Below are positions 1-7,978 of a DNA stretch of 19,711 bases, in pieces. Within the stretch, counting starts at the first letter, position 1. Each line of letters opens with the position of its first letter. The translations under genes and the position numbers were made by a program. The notes beneath the pieces were generated by a model, which saw only the letters and a list, made by a program, of their open reading frames with translations, ran no database searches and was not told where the DNA came from. The stretch is taken from assembly GCA_046155505.1 (NCBI GenBank), contig JBJXFK010000360.1, positions 1 to 19,711 of the forward strand, in the 5' to 3' direction. The stretch is from JBJXFK01 sp046155505. Its GTDB lineage: Bacteria; Planctomycetota; Phycisphaerae; UBA1845; Fen-1342.

Positions 1-1646
1 GCGAATGCGATGTACCGTTTCGTCTCCGCCGGTTCGATGATGTCGTCCACCATTTTCCGGGCCGCGGCGACGTATGGATTCGAGAACGTATCGCGGTACA
101 AAGCCGTCAGTTCGGCCTTCTTCGCCGCTTTATCCTCGGCCTCCGCGATTTCGCGTTTGAAGATCACTTCGGCGGCGGCTTCGGCACCCATCACCGCGAT
201 TTCCGCGGTCGGCCACGCAGCCACCACATCTGCTCCGAGATCTTTGGACGACATCGCCACATATGCGCCGCCGTAGGCCTTGCGCACGACGATCGTGATC
301 TTCGGCACGGTCGCCGCCGAAAAGGAGAACAGCAGCTTCGCACCGTGACGGATGATGCCGCCATATTCCTGCTGCACGCCGGGGAAATAGCCGGGCGTAT
401 CGACTAGCGTCACGATTGGTATATTGAACGCATTGCAGAACCGCACGAATCGCGAGGCCTTGTCAGACGTGTCGATATCGAGCGTGCCCGCCCGCACCGC
501 GGCATTGTTGGCGACGATGCCGACGGTCCATCCCATCACGCGGCCAAAACCGACGATCATGTTCGCTGCATACGCCGACTGCACTTCGAGAAAATCCTCG
601 TGATCGACGATGCGCTTGATCACCTGATGCATGTCAAACGCGCGCCGCGAATCGTTCGGCAGAATGTTGTTCAGCGTCTCGTCGCGCTCGATCACCCCGG
701 CATGGGCCATGCGCGGCGGGTCTTCGGTATTGTTCGCGGGCAGGAACGACATCAATTTGCGGCAGATCGCGATGGCCTGCTTGTCGTCTTGCGCGATGAA
801 GTGAATGTTGCCTGAATAGTGCATGTGCGCTTCGGCACCGCCCAACTCTTCGGCGGTCACTTCCTCGCGCGTCACCTGCTTGATCACCTGCGGCCCGGTG
901 ATGAACATCTGCGCACGGCGCGTCTGAATGACAAAGTCGGTGAGCGCGGGGCTATACGCCGCCCCGCCCGCGCACGGGCCGCAGATCAGTGAAATTTGCG
1001 GCACGACGCCCGAAAGCAGCGTGTTGTGATAGAACACGCGGCCATAGCTGGCGAGCGAATCGATTCCCTCTTGAATGCGTGCACCGCCCGAGTCGTTGAT
1101 GAAGACGAACGGGCTGCCGGTTTTCAGGCTGGCCTTCATCGCTTCGACGATTTTGTCGCCGTGCGTTTCGCCGAGCGCTCCGCCGCCGACGGTGAAATCC
1201 TGGCTCGCGACGTTGGCGAGCCGCCCGTCGATGTAGCCCGCGCCGGTGACCACACCGTCTGCGGGCATGTCCTTGCCGGCCATGCCGAAGTGCGTGCAGC
1301 GGTGCTTGGCGAAGCCATAGCGTTCGTTGAATGAGCCGGGATCGAAGAGCAGGTCGATGCGCTCGCGCGCGGTGAGATTGCCCGCGGCGTGCAGCTTGGC
1401 GATGCGATCGGCCCCGCCGCCGAGGGCGAGCGTCTTGCGTTTTTCGTTCAACTCGGCGACGCGCTGCTGCATGGTCGGCCCGATGCGTTTAGACGGACCG
1501 AGTGCGACGACAAAGTTGCCCTTGGCGGGGGTGTTGCCATTCGCGGTACTTGCGTTTCCGTTTCCGTTGCCGGTCACCGGAGATTGCGGCGGGGTGACGT
1601 TGGAGGGATTCGTGGGTTTCGATGGGGTGGTGGTGGATTCGTTCAT
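1..1646 (-). CDS. Acyl-CoA carboxylase, carboxyltransferase (beta) subunit, partial
   Basis: Carboxyltransferase subunit of a biotin-dependent acyl-CoA carboxylase (PccB/MmdA/AccD5 family), which moves carboxyl from biotin to an acyl-CoA in the cytoplasm. The reading frame stays open for 548 codons to the left edge; comparison with the family suggests roughly 30 C-terminal residues are missing. Both crotonase-like halves are present: an N-terminal half with the oxyanion motif SGGARIQEG at residues 186-194, and a C-terminal half with KAYGGAYVAMSSK and AWPTAEIAVMG. The start at 1646 is supported by GAGGG six bases upstream. Residues 2 to about 45 are a Thr/Pro/Asn/Gly-rich tail not expected in the family. 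After GGAY the residue is Val; the corresponding Asp is linked to propionyl-CoA preference in actinobacterial PccB, so propionyl specificity should not be assumed. No biotin carboxylase or carrier gene is in the window. Confidence 0.93.
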   Translation of the reverse strand, partial: MNESTTTPSKPTNPSNVTPPQSPVTGNGNGNASTANGNTPAKGNFVVALGPSKRIGPTMQQRVAELNEKRKTLALGGGADRIAKLHAAGNLTARERIDLLFDPGSFNERYGFAKHRCTHFGMAGKDMPADGVVTGAGYIDGRLANVASQDFTVGGGALGETHGDKIVEAMKASLKTGSPFVFINDSGGARIQEGIDSLASYGRVFYHNTLLSGVVPQISLICGPCAGGAAYSPALTDFVIQTRRAQMFITGPQVIKQVTREEVTAEELGGAEAHMHYSGNIHFIAQDDKQAIAICRKLMSFLPANNTEDPPRMAHAGVIERDETLNNILPNDSRRAFDMHQVIKRIVDHEDFLEVQSAYAANMIVGFGRVMGWTVGIVANNAAVRAGTLDIDTSDKASRFVRFCNAFNIPIVTLVDTPGYFPGVQQEYGGIIRHGAKLLFSFSAATVPKITIVVRKAYGGAYVAMSSKDLGADVVAAWPTAEIAVMGAEAAAEVIFKREIAEAEDKAAKKAELTALYRDTFSNPYVAAARKMVDDIIEPAETKRYIAF

Positions 1647-2014
1647 GGCTGACCCTCGCACTGCGAGCGCAGAACGGGCTGATAGCCCGAGCTACACGAG
1701 GACCGATCACCCGGCAACTGGTCCGTTCGAGAATCGGCCCGACACTGAGATAGGTAAGCACGCGGCGTGCCAGAGCGTAGGGTGGGCATCGCCCACCGTT
1801 GCGTTGGAAGTCGTCCGTCGGGCCTCGCCCACGATCGCGGTTGTCGCGTCGTGAAGTACGTACGCCGGACTGCGAAGTGTTGGGCGATGCCCAACCTACG
1901 CCGCGCTCGTCACCGGCGATTCGACATTTGAAATTCGCCGATCGGCATTTCTAAGAACTCGCCGTCTCGCTCGTCTTATCCTATGAACAGCACCTGACGC
2001 TTCCCGGAGATCGC
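1647..2014. repeat. Repeat-rich intergenic gap between divergent genes
   Basis: No gene is seen in this 368-base gap between the divergent carboxyltransferase and sigma-factor genes. It holds a hairpin at 1675-1689 (CGGGCT, loop GAT, AGCCCG) and, at 1776-1900, a composite element that begins CGTAGGGTGGGCATCGCCCACC-like and ends with an inverted, slightly diverged copy finishing CCTACG. Between them lies a third degenerate unit (GGGCCTCGCCCAC). A perfect 10-bp palindrome, GCCGATCGGC, is at 1937-1946. The sigma gene's ribosome binding site GGAG is at 2006-2009. Promoters for both genes should lie here, but none is clear enough to call. Confidence 0.6.
1776..1900. repeat. Dispersed GGGTGGGCATCGCCCACC-type palindromic element, copy 1
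   Basis: A 125-base element bounded by inverted ends, CGTAGG on the left and CCTACG on the right. The left unit contains the hairpin GGTGGGC-ATC-GCCCACC. The right unit is GTTGGGCGATGCCCAAC, where both sides of the stem have changed together (GGTGGGC to GTTGGGC, GCCCACC to GCCCAAC), so pairing is kept. Related copies lie at 11852-11925 and 12542-12608. Confidence 0.75.
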
Positions 2015-2533
2015 ATGCCCGACGCTCCGCGAGTCGTCGGCCGCGTGGCCGAATTGCTCGCCGCGTACGAATTGCCGCTGCTTCGATATGCCCACAGCTT
2101 GCTCGGCGACGCTGACGCCGCGCGGGATGTGGTGCAGGAGACCTTCCTGCGCCTCATCCGCGACGGCGACGATGCGTCGCGAAACGGGCACGCGGCGGCG
2201 TGGCTGTTCACCGTGTGCCGCAACCGCGCGATGGATGTACGCCGCAAGGAACGCCGCATGATTGCCACAGCCGATCCCATGCAACTCGATCGCCCCAGTC
2301 CAGCCGCCGAGCCGCATGTCTCGGCCGAGAGCGACGAGTCGGCGGCGCTCGTGCGCCTGTGGTTGACGACATTGCCGGAGCGCGAGCAGGAAGTCGTGCG
2401 GCTGAAGTTTGAGGCGGGGCTGAGCTATCGCGAGATTGCGGCGGCGATGGGGCTTTCGGTGACGCATGTCGGCGTGATGCTGCATACGGCGATCAAGACG
2501 CTGCGGGCGAGGATGAGTGGGACGGGTTTGTAA
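2015..2533 (+). CDS. ECF-type RNA polymerase sigma factor (sigma-70 family)
   Basis: A 172-residue extracytoplasmic-function sigma factor, which directs RNA polymerase to a specific promoter set. Region 2 is visible around residues 22-50 (LRYAHSLLGDADAARDVVQE) with the following AWLFTVCRNRAMDVRRKER segment. Region 4 is at about residues 115-165 (LPEREQEVVRLKFEAGLSYR, then the helix-turn-helix EIAAAMGLSVTHVGVMLHTA). The length is typical. GGAG five bases before the ATG supports the start. It is followed by a membrane-anchored VWA protein whose N-terminus looks like an anti-sigma module, so the two probably form a regulator and partner pair. The last codons and the TAA stop (2531-2533) lie inside a palindromic repeat, so the C-terminal Gly-Thr-Gly-Leu is repeat-encoded. 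Confidence 0.93.
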   Translation: MPDAPRVVGRVAELLAAYELPLLRYAHSLLGDADAARDVVQETFLRLIRDGDDASRNGHAAAWLFTVCRNRAMDVRRKERRMIATADPMQLDRPSPAAEPHVSAESDESAALVRLWLTTLPEREQEVVRLKFEAGLSYREIAAAMGLSVTHVGVMLHTAIKTLRARMSGTGL

Positions 2534-2674
2534 CCCGTCAGGTATTGCGGGTTTCCCAACCCGCAACGGCAAGTAGCACTCGCTGATGCTCGAAACGCGG
2601 GTTGAGAAACCCGCAATACAAAGACAGGTTGCAAACCTGTCCCACAGGCTTGGAGGACAGCCGCCCTCGGCTGT
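2518..2674. repeat. Nested hairpin repeat cluster between sigma factor and VWA gene
   Basis: Five short hairpins in order: 2521-2539 (GACGGGTT/AACCCGTC), 2547-2564 (GCGGGTT/AACCCGC), 2597-2614 (GCGGGTT/AACCCGC), 2623-2641 (GACAGGTT/AACCTGTC) and 2657-2674 (ACAGCCG/CGGCTGT). The first four are arranged as a larger inverted repeat: hairpin 1 mirrors hairpin 4, and 2 mirrors 3. Hairpins 1 and 4 differ by a paired change (CGGG/CCCG against CAGG/CCTG) that keeps both stems intact. The sigma gene's stop codon falls in hairpin 1, and the GGAGG at 2652-2656 belongs to the fifth unit rather than being a well-placed ribosome binding site. Confidence 0.8.
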
Positions 2675-2681
2675 TACGCAT

Positions 2682-5600
2682 ATGAAGACGAACGCACGAA
2701 ACATGCTCGAGAACGACCCGCGACTGACGGCCTACGCTCTCGGCGAACTCGCCGGTGACGATGCGGCGGCGGTCGAAGCACTACTTGCGGATTCGCCCGC
2801 GGCGCTGGCCGAGGTGGAGGCGATCCGCGTGACCGCCGCATCGATTCGCGGTGCCCTGGGCGGTACGGCGACGGGGCTTGCCCTGTCCGAAGCCGGACGC
2901 GCGGCGATTCTCGAATCCGCCGCGTCGGCGTCGGTGCCGGCCCGCATCATCCGCCATCCGCTGCTGCGCTGGGGTACGACGCTGACGGCGGCGGCAGCGT
3001 CATTAGCGCTGGTGGCGACGCTGTGGCGAGCGCCGAGTGTTTCCCCGGCGACCGATCGACTCAGTGATGAGTTCACTGTGGCGAGTCGCTATGGAAATCC
3101 GAACTCGCACGGGCTTTCGAAAGCCGTAGACGTGAAGCGGTCGGGTGCGTACTTGATCTATGGTGGCACCCAGATTGCTGCGGCGCCGCAATCGCCACGC
3201 GAAGGGCAGACCATCGACTACTTTGGTCAGGCGAATGCTCTGCCACGACCAATTCGTCCAGGTGATCCCCCGCCGAGTTCGCGAATTGACGCCACAACGC
3301 TTGGTATTCAGTTAACCCCGACTTCGCCGCCGACAAACGACGCGTATTTCGGTCGAAATACGACTCTTTTTACGTCTGACGTGCAGGGAACCTCGGACGC
3401 TGCGGACTGGACTGGTAGTGAAGAAATCGCGTGGCGATACGCTGGCGGAAAGCCGGCGCAGGGGCTCAGCGCCTCACAACCGATGCACTACATCATGCCT
3501 GACGTTCGAGCCTCCTTCTCGATCGGCACGACTGCCGGTGTTCGTGATCCGAATTCGGCCGCTTATCGCCACAATCTGAATGTGCCGAGTTCGAGAGATA
3601 CAGTCGTCGACCTGCGATACATCGAGGGCGATATTCCACTGCTACCAGCGCTCTTCGGGCACGAGACGATCATGATCACCGGCTATCCCGAGGACATCGC
3701 GCACATCGAGGAAGTGCTGCAAATTCTCGATGCGGAGCAAGTTCCGTTGCATCAGGACATCCTGTACCCGAAGCACTGGCTTGAAATACCCGCGTCGAAT
3801 CCGAGCAGTGTGATTCAGCCCGACCTGCGCGCGAAGTTTGCGATCGAGATCGAGGCCCGCGACGTTTCTGCCCTTCAAAATGCCGCACGACGGCTGTACG
3901 ACGCCCATGAATACGCCGACGCCGAGCAAGTTCTCAGGATTGCATTGGAGATCGATTCTGGGAACGAGATGCTCCACCATCTGCAGCAGACCTATTCAGA
4001 GCGAGCCAACCTCACGCGACAGGAAGAACGACGTGCGATTTTGGCGAAGACTCGCGCCGAATGGGTGAGCGGACTGTTCAAGCTCGCCGAGAATTTGCGA
4101 CGTGCCGGTAGTTATGACGCCGCTGCAAATGCCGTCGAACAGGTGCGGCTCATCGATCCGCAAAACCCATCAATCGCAACAACACTCGCCCAAATTCAAC
4201 AGGAAGACCGCGCATCGCGCGACAACCCGTTCCTCGAATCCCTCTGCCGCCCGCTCTCGACGTTTTCCATCGACGTCGACACCGCCGCGTATTCGCTCGT
4301 ACGCCAGACGCTGGCTGCCGGACAATTGCCCCGGCCCGAATCGGTGCGGATCGAGGAGCTGATCAACTACTTCGACTACGACTATCCGCCGCCGACGGAC
4401 GATCGGCCATTCGCGGCGAACCTCGAAATCGCGGCGTGTCCGTGGCAGCCGGCGCATCGGCTGGTGCGCGTCGGATTGAAGGGGCAGGTCGTGCATGCCG
4501 AGCAGCGGCCGGTCGCGAATCTCGTTTTTCTGATTGATGTATCGGGATCGATGAACGAGCCGGCGAAGTTGCCGATGGTGAAGAACTCGCTGCGGATGCT
4601 GGTGGATCAGCTTTTTGACGACGATCGGGTCGCGATCGTTGTCTATGCCGGGGCGGCGGGGTTGGTGCTGCCTTCGACGCCGGCGTCGCAGCGCGAGACG
4701 ATTCTCGCCGCCATCGACAACCTGTCGGCCGGCGGTTCGACCGACGGCGGCAGCGGCATCACGCTCGCCTACGACACGGCGACACGGCATTTTCTGAGCG
4801 AGGGTATCAACCGCGTCGTGCTCGCGACCGATGGCGACTTCAACGTCGGCATCACCGATCGCGGTCAGCTTGAGACGCTGATCGCCGAGCGGGCCAAGAC
4901 CGGCGTCTTTCTCACCACGCTCGGATTCGGCTATCGCAGCATGAACGACAAGACCCTCGAAACGCTCGCCGACAAGGGCAACGGGCACTATGCGATCATC
5001 GACACACTCGACGAGGCGAAGAAAGTGCTCGTCGATAACGTCGGCGGCACGCTGCAAACCATCGCCAAGGACGTGAAAATACAAGTCGAGTTCAACCCGG
5101 CGACGGTCGCGGGCTATCGGCTGATCGGCTACGAGAATCGCATGCTCGCGGCTCGCGATTTCAATGACGACACGAAGGACGCGGGCGAGATCGGAGCGGG
5201 GCACACGGTGACGGCGCTCTACGAAGTCGTGCCCGTCGGCGTCGCCGTGCCGCAGATGAGTGAGGCGGCGCTGGCGAAGTTGCCGCCGGAGGATTCGCTG
5301 CGGAATGTGCTCGCCGACGAGGGCGTCGATCCGTTGAAGTATCAGACGCCGGGCGAGTGGGTGCGCAGTTTTCTGCCGGCGGCGGAGACGGAGGTAGCTG
5401 AACCGGACGACGACGCATCGCATCGAAGACATGCCGACGACGGAGTATCGCCGTCGGCATGGCACCCGGCGAGCGGCGACATTGCCGACGCCGAGGTCCA
5501 ATTGGTGCCGACGCCCGAGATCATGACGCTCAAGCTGCGCTACAAACTGCCCGACGGCGATGTGAGCCGCAAGATCGAATTCGGTGTCGCCGACCGCGAT

Positions 5601-5822
5601 GCGCCGTTCGACGCGGCGACGGACGACTTCCGCTTTGCAAGCGCGGTCGCGGCGTACGGCATGTTGCTTCGCAACTCGATCTATGCGGGCGAGATCAACA
5701 TGGCCGGTGTGGCGGAAATCGCTGGTGGAGCGTTGGGGATCGACGAGAGCGGTCGCCGTAGTGAGTTTGTGGAACTCGCGCGGCGCGCGAGCGTACTGTT
5801 GTCCTCGCGGACGACAAATTGA
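2682..5822 (+). CDS. Membrane-anchored YfbK-type von Willebrand factor A protein with anti-sigma-like N-terminus
   Basis: A 1046-residue composite protein. Residues 8-60 resemble the cytoplasmic part of an anti-sigma factor (NDPRLTAYALGELAGDD, then an acidic helical stretch) but lack the zinc-binding HxxxCxxC motif. One membrane segment is at about 96-114, followed by a long low-complexity linker. At about 310-355 there is a secretin-like beta-alpha-beta segment (ITGYPEDIAHIEEVLQILD), and at about 390-510 TPR-like helices. From about 515 the YfbK arrangement follows: an N-terminal module (STFSIDVDTAAYSLV), a VWA domain with an intact metal-binding DVSGSM at 619-624, and the family's C-terminal domain, interrupted by an acidic linker. 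The ATG at 2682 is preferred; an in-frame start at 2586 lies inside the repeat. No good ribosome binding site is near it. Predicted topology places VWA outside the membrane. A role in controlling the adjacent ECF sigma factor is an inference. Confidence 0.88.
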   Translation: MKTNARNMLENDPRLTAYALGELAGDDAAAVEALLADSPAALAEVEAIRVTAASIRGALGGTATGLALSEAGRAAILESAASASVPARIIRHPLLRWGTTLTAAAASLALVATLWRAPSVSPATDRLSDEFTVASRYGNPNSHGLSKAVDVKRSGAYLIYGGTQIAAAPQSPREGQTIDYFGQANALPRPIRPGDPPPSSRIDATTLGIQLTPTSPPTNDAYFGRNTTLFTSDVQGTSDAADWTGSEEIAWRYAGGKPAQGLSASQPMHYIMPDVRASFSIGTTAGVRDPNSAAYRHNLNVPSSRDTVVDLRYIEGDIPLLPALFGHETIMITGYPEDIAHIEEVLQILDAEQVPLHQDILYPKHWLEIPASNPSSVIQPDLRAKFAIEIEARDVSALQNAARRLYDAHEYADAEQVLRIALEIDSGNEMLHHLQQTYSERANLTRQEERRAILAKTRAEWVSGLFKLAENLRRAGSYDAAANAVEQVRLIDPQNPSIATTLAQIQQEDRASRDNPFLESLCRPLSTFSIDVDTAAYSLVRQTLAAGQLPRPESVRIEELINYFDYDYPPPTDDRPFAANLEIAACPWQPAHRLVRVGLKGQVVHAEQRPVANLVFLIDVSGSMNEPAKLPMVKNSLRMLVDQLFDDDRVAIVVYAGAAGLVLPSTPASQRETILAAIDNLSAGGSTDGGSGITLAYDTATRHFLSEGINRVVLATDGDFNVGITDRGQLETLIAERAKTGVFLTTLGFGYRSMNDKTLETLADKGNGHYAIIDTLDEAKKVLVDNVGGTLQTIAKDVKIQVEFNPATVAGYRLIGYENRMLAARDFNDDTKDAGEIGAGHTVTALYEVVPVGVAVPQMSEAALAKLPPEDSLRNVLADEGVDPLKYQTPGEWVRSFLPAAETEVAEPDDDASHRRHADDGVSPSAWHPASGDIADAEVQLVPTPEIMTLKLRYKLPDGDVSRKIEFGVADRDAPFDAATDDFRFASAVAAYGMLLRNSIYAGEINMAGVAEIAGGALGIDESGRRSEFVELARRASVLLSSRTTN

Positions 5823-5926
5823 CGCGGGTCTGGGAGCGCGTCGCGTGCGGTGCAAGCGGTTGTTAGCGCCGTCGTGCGTGCCCTCGTCCGAAGAATCGCG
5901 GTGGGCCGCGGCGCTCCACGGGGGGA

Positions 5927-7819
5927 CTATCCGTTCAGCGCGCGGGCGATTGCCGCTTTCGCTGCGATGCGACCGAAGAATTCATCATCCACCAGTTCGA
6001 CCAAGCCGCGCAGCTCGAGCAGCGGCAGCGGAACATTTTCGCCGGGCGTTGCGCCGTCGAATTGCGGCACATCGAGCGAGCGTCGCGAGCAGTATGAAAA
6101 GCCGTCGATCTGAGTGACGCTGCGAACAAACATGATCAGAATCGCCTGCCACAGCCCGACCGGCAGCGCGTCGAGTGCGTGCCCACGCTGCTCGCGTGGG
6201 TAGCGCAGGTTGCGCCGTGTCCAGAGTGCCGCGGGCGTGTCGATCAGCGCCTGGTCCATCACCCAGCGGCGACCGGCGGCGTCGCGCTGGTCGAGCGGCA
6301 GCGTTGCACACAATTGCCGCAATTGTTCGAGCGATTCGGCGACGCTTTGTTGAAATGCGCCGCCGCGACGTTCATCGGTGCCGATCAGCGTTTCGAGTGC
6401 GAGCAGCGTGAACGCATACAGATCGACTGCTTGCGCGAAACGCGGATACCAGGTGAACGTGACCGGCACGCTCGCACCTTTCACGGTCAACGGCGTTTGC
6501 CGCTGGACAACTGCGCGCAGCTCGACCGCCTCGCCATCGGAGTCGGCGTGCGACCCGGTGGGTGAGAGGATGAGGTTCAAGTTCTCGCCGGTGACCGCGA
6601 CAAAATCGGCCGGCTCGAAGAGGTGCAGCGGGATGCCCGTTTCTTCGGCGAGCACGAGCGTTTCGACCGTTCCGACCGCGTCGCGTTTGGCGTCTTTGAC
6701 GAAGAGCGACGCCTTGCGCGGCTCGCCGAAGTAGCGCGACGCATCGGTCGCGAGCGGCGGAAGCAGCGACTTGGCCGAGAAGATCGGCGGGCCGGCGACG
6801 CGCGTGCCGCGAATTTCGTCGATCTCGACCGAAGGTTGCAACCCGCGTTTGCGCAAGATCGGCGAGAAGCCCCAATGCACCGGCGCGCTGCCGGATGATC
6901 GCCAGGCGACGCGGATTGTGTCGTCATTCCAGCAAAGATGCGGCCCCGCACTCGACCATGTCGCCGCGAGTTGTTCGAATGCATCGAGGATCAAGCGCAG
7001 TTTGAGGCGCAGGATTTCGAGTACCTCGCGACCGTCCGCTTCGGCGGCGACGGCGCGGCCGACGCGGTGATCGAGCGCGCCAGCTTGCGACCTGCGGAAG
7101 CGGGCGAACGCATCATCAGATGTCGAATCGGTGACTACGCCGCTTGCGGTCGCGCCGCCGATGATTGCTGCGGCTTCAGTGAGTCGAAACTCGCCGAGCG
7201 GTGCGAGTCGCGGCGGAGTCGAGGCCGCGTGTACGATCGACAGGCGATCGGTGGCGAAGCTGTAGCCGTCCGGGCCGGGGAAGCAGCGGCGGCGTTCGAT
7301 GCATGCCGCGCAGGGCAGCGTCGCGAATTGGGCCGCAAGTTCGGTCGTCACGCCGGCAGTCGCTTGGGCGGCGAGCGCTGCAGCGCTGCGGCCGATTTCT
7401 TCGATCAGCGGCGCAAGCGTCGTCGTCGGCGCATCGGTCAGCGCGCCGGGCACGGCGAACATCACGCGCATCTTGCGACACAAGACGATCGGCGCGGCGG
7501 GCGGCGGACATGCTGCCGGATGCGGCGTGTGCGTGGCGCCCTCGGCAAACCGGGCGAGGACCGATTCGTGTGTGATTTGCGTCGGCGGCGCGACGCTTTG
7601 CGGGTCGGCGGCGACGGTGAGCTCGATCGGTTCGAGCAGCGACTCATCAACAGCGACGCTGCCGGCGACGTAGCTTTGCAACGGTCCGAGCGGCGAATCG
7701 AGCTTGAGCAGCGGCTCGACGGCGGTCAGTGTTTGCCCCGGCTCGGCCAGCACCGCCCGCAACCAGCCTTCGCCGCCGGGGAGTTGCACGCACTGTTGCG
7801 AAGGCCGGGTTGCGTCCAT
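5927..7819 (-). CDS. Large protein of unknown family with Cys cluster and kinase-C-lobe-like segment
   Basis: I do not recognise this 630-residue protein. From the ATG at 7819 there is a Cys-x2-Cys-x5-Cys cluster at residues 170-179 (LPCAACIERRRCFPGPDGYSF), the conserved-looking APLGEFRLTEAAAIIGGA, a mixed middle region, and near residue 490 the segment AVDLYAFTLLALETLIGTDE, which resembles the subdomain IX helix of protein kinases (DVYAFGVLLLELLTG). No Walker, HRD or DFG motif was seen, so a kinase is not claimed. There is no signal peptide. The frame stays open upstream to a TTG at 7909, but that extension runs into an inverted repeat; a TTG near 7850 is also possible, and no start has a clear ribosome binding site. 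It lies 159 bases downstream of nadC on the same strand and may be the distal gene of a cyclophilin-nadC unit. Confidence 0.7.
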   Translation of the reverse strand: MDATRPSQQCVQLPGGEGWLRAVLAEPGQTLTAVEPLLKLDSPLGPLQSYVAGSVAVDESLLEPIELTVAADPQSVAPPTQITHESVLARFAEGATHTPHPAACPPPAAPIVLCRKMRVMFAVPGALTDAPTTTLAPLIEEIGRSAAALAAQATAGVTTELAAQFATLPCAACIERRRCFPGPDGYSFATDRLSIVHAASTPPRLAPLGEFRLTEAAAIIGGATASGVVTDSTSDDAFARFRRSQAGALDHRVGRAVAAEADGREVLEILRLKLRLILDAFEQLAATWSSAGPHLCWNDDTIRVAWRSSGSAPVHWGFSPILRKRGLQPSVEIDEIRGTRVAGPPIFSAKSLLPPLATDASRYFGEPRKASLFVKDAKRDAVGTVETLVLAEETGIPLHLFEPADFVAVTGENLNLILSPTGSHADSDGEAVELRAVVQRQTPLTVKGASVPVTFTWYPRFAQAVDLYAFTLLALETLIGTDERRGGAFQQSVAESLEQLRQLCATLPLDQRDAAGRRWVMDQALIDTPAALWTRRNLRYPREQRGHALDALPVGLWQAILIMFVRSVTQIDGFSYCSRRSLDVPQFDGATPGENVPLPLLELRGLVELVDDEFFGRIAAKAAIARALNG

Positions 7820-7874
7820 TTCGGCATAGTAACCGAATCGGAAATCGGGCAAGGGGGCGACGGCGCGCGACCAC

Positions 7875-7937
7875 GGGGAGCATCGGCCTCCGGCCGGTGC
7901 GAATTGCAACTACCCCGGCCGGAGGCCGATGCTCCCC
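7875..7937. repeat. Perfect 23-bp inverted repeat upstream of the unknown gene
   Basis: The arms at 7875-7897 and 7915-7937 are perfectly complementary over 23 bases, with a 17-base loop. Each arm carries GGAGCATCGGCCTCCGGC or its complement, and GC-rich sequence continues on both sides. It lies between nadC and the unknown gene on the minus strand. There is no T-run on the minus-strand side, so it is not a classic terminator; it could be a dispersed repeat, a processing site or an attenuator. Confidence 0.85.
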
Positions 7938-7978
7938 GCGCGAGTCGTCAACACTTGCTGCGTGTGCATTCGTCATTG

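Noticed and set aside
1671..2674. Possible CRISPR-like array from repeated palindromes
   Set aside because: The units are inverted hairpins of different families at irregular distances, without regular direct repeats and spacers or cas genes.
2586..2681. Upstream extension of the VWA protein
   Set aside because: These 32 codons lie in the hairpin repeat cluster, and the expected DPRLTAYALGEL start region follows only after the ATG at 2682.
4170..5855. Long minus-strand open frame (561 codons) opposite the VWA gene
   Set aside because: Its translation is Arg/His/Val-rich without domain patterns, and the opposite strand has clear VWA and YfbK motifs. High GC makes such antisense frames common.
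5927..7819. Assignment of the unknown protein as a Ser/Thr protein kinase
   Set aside because: Only one helix-like segment resembles a kinase; glycine loop, VAIK lysine, HRD and DFG motifs were not found.
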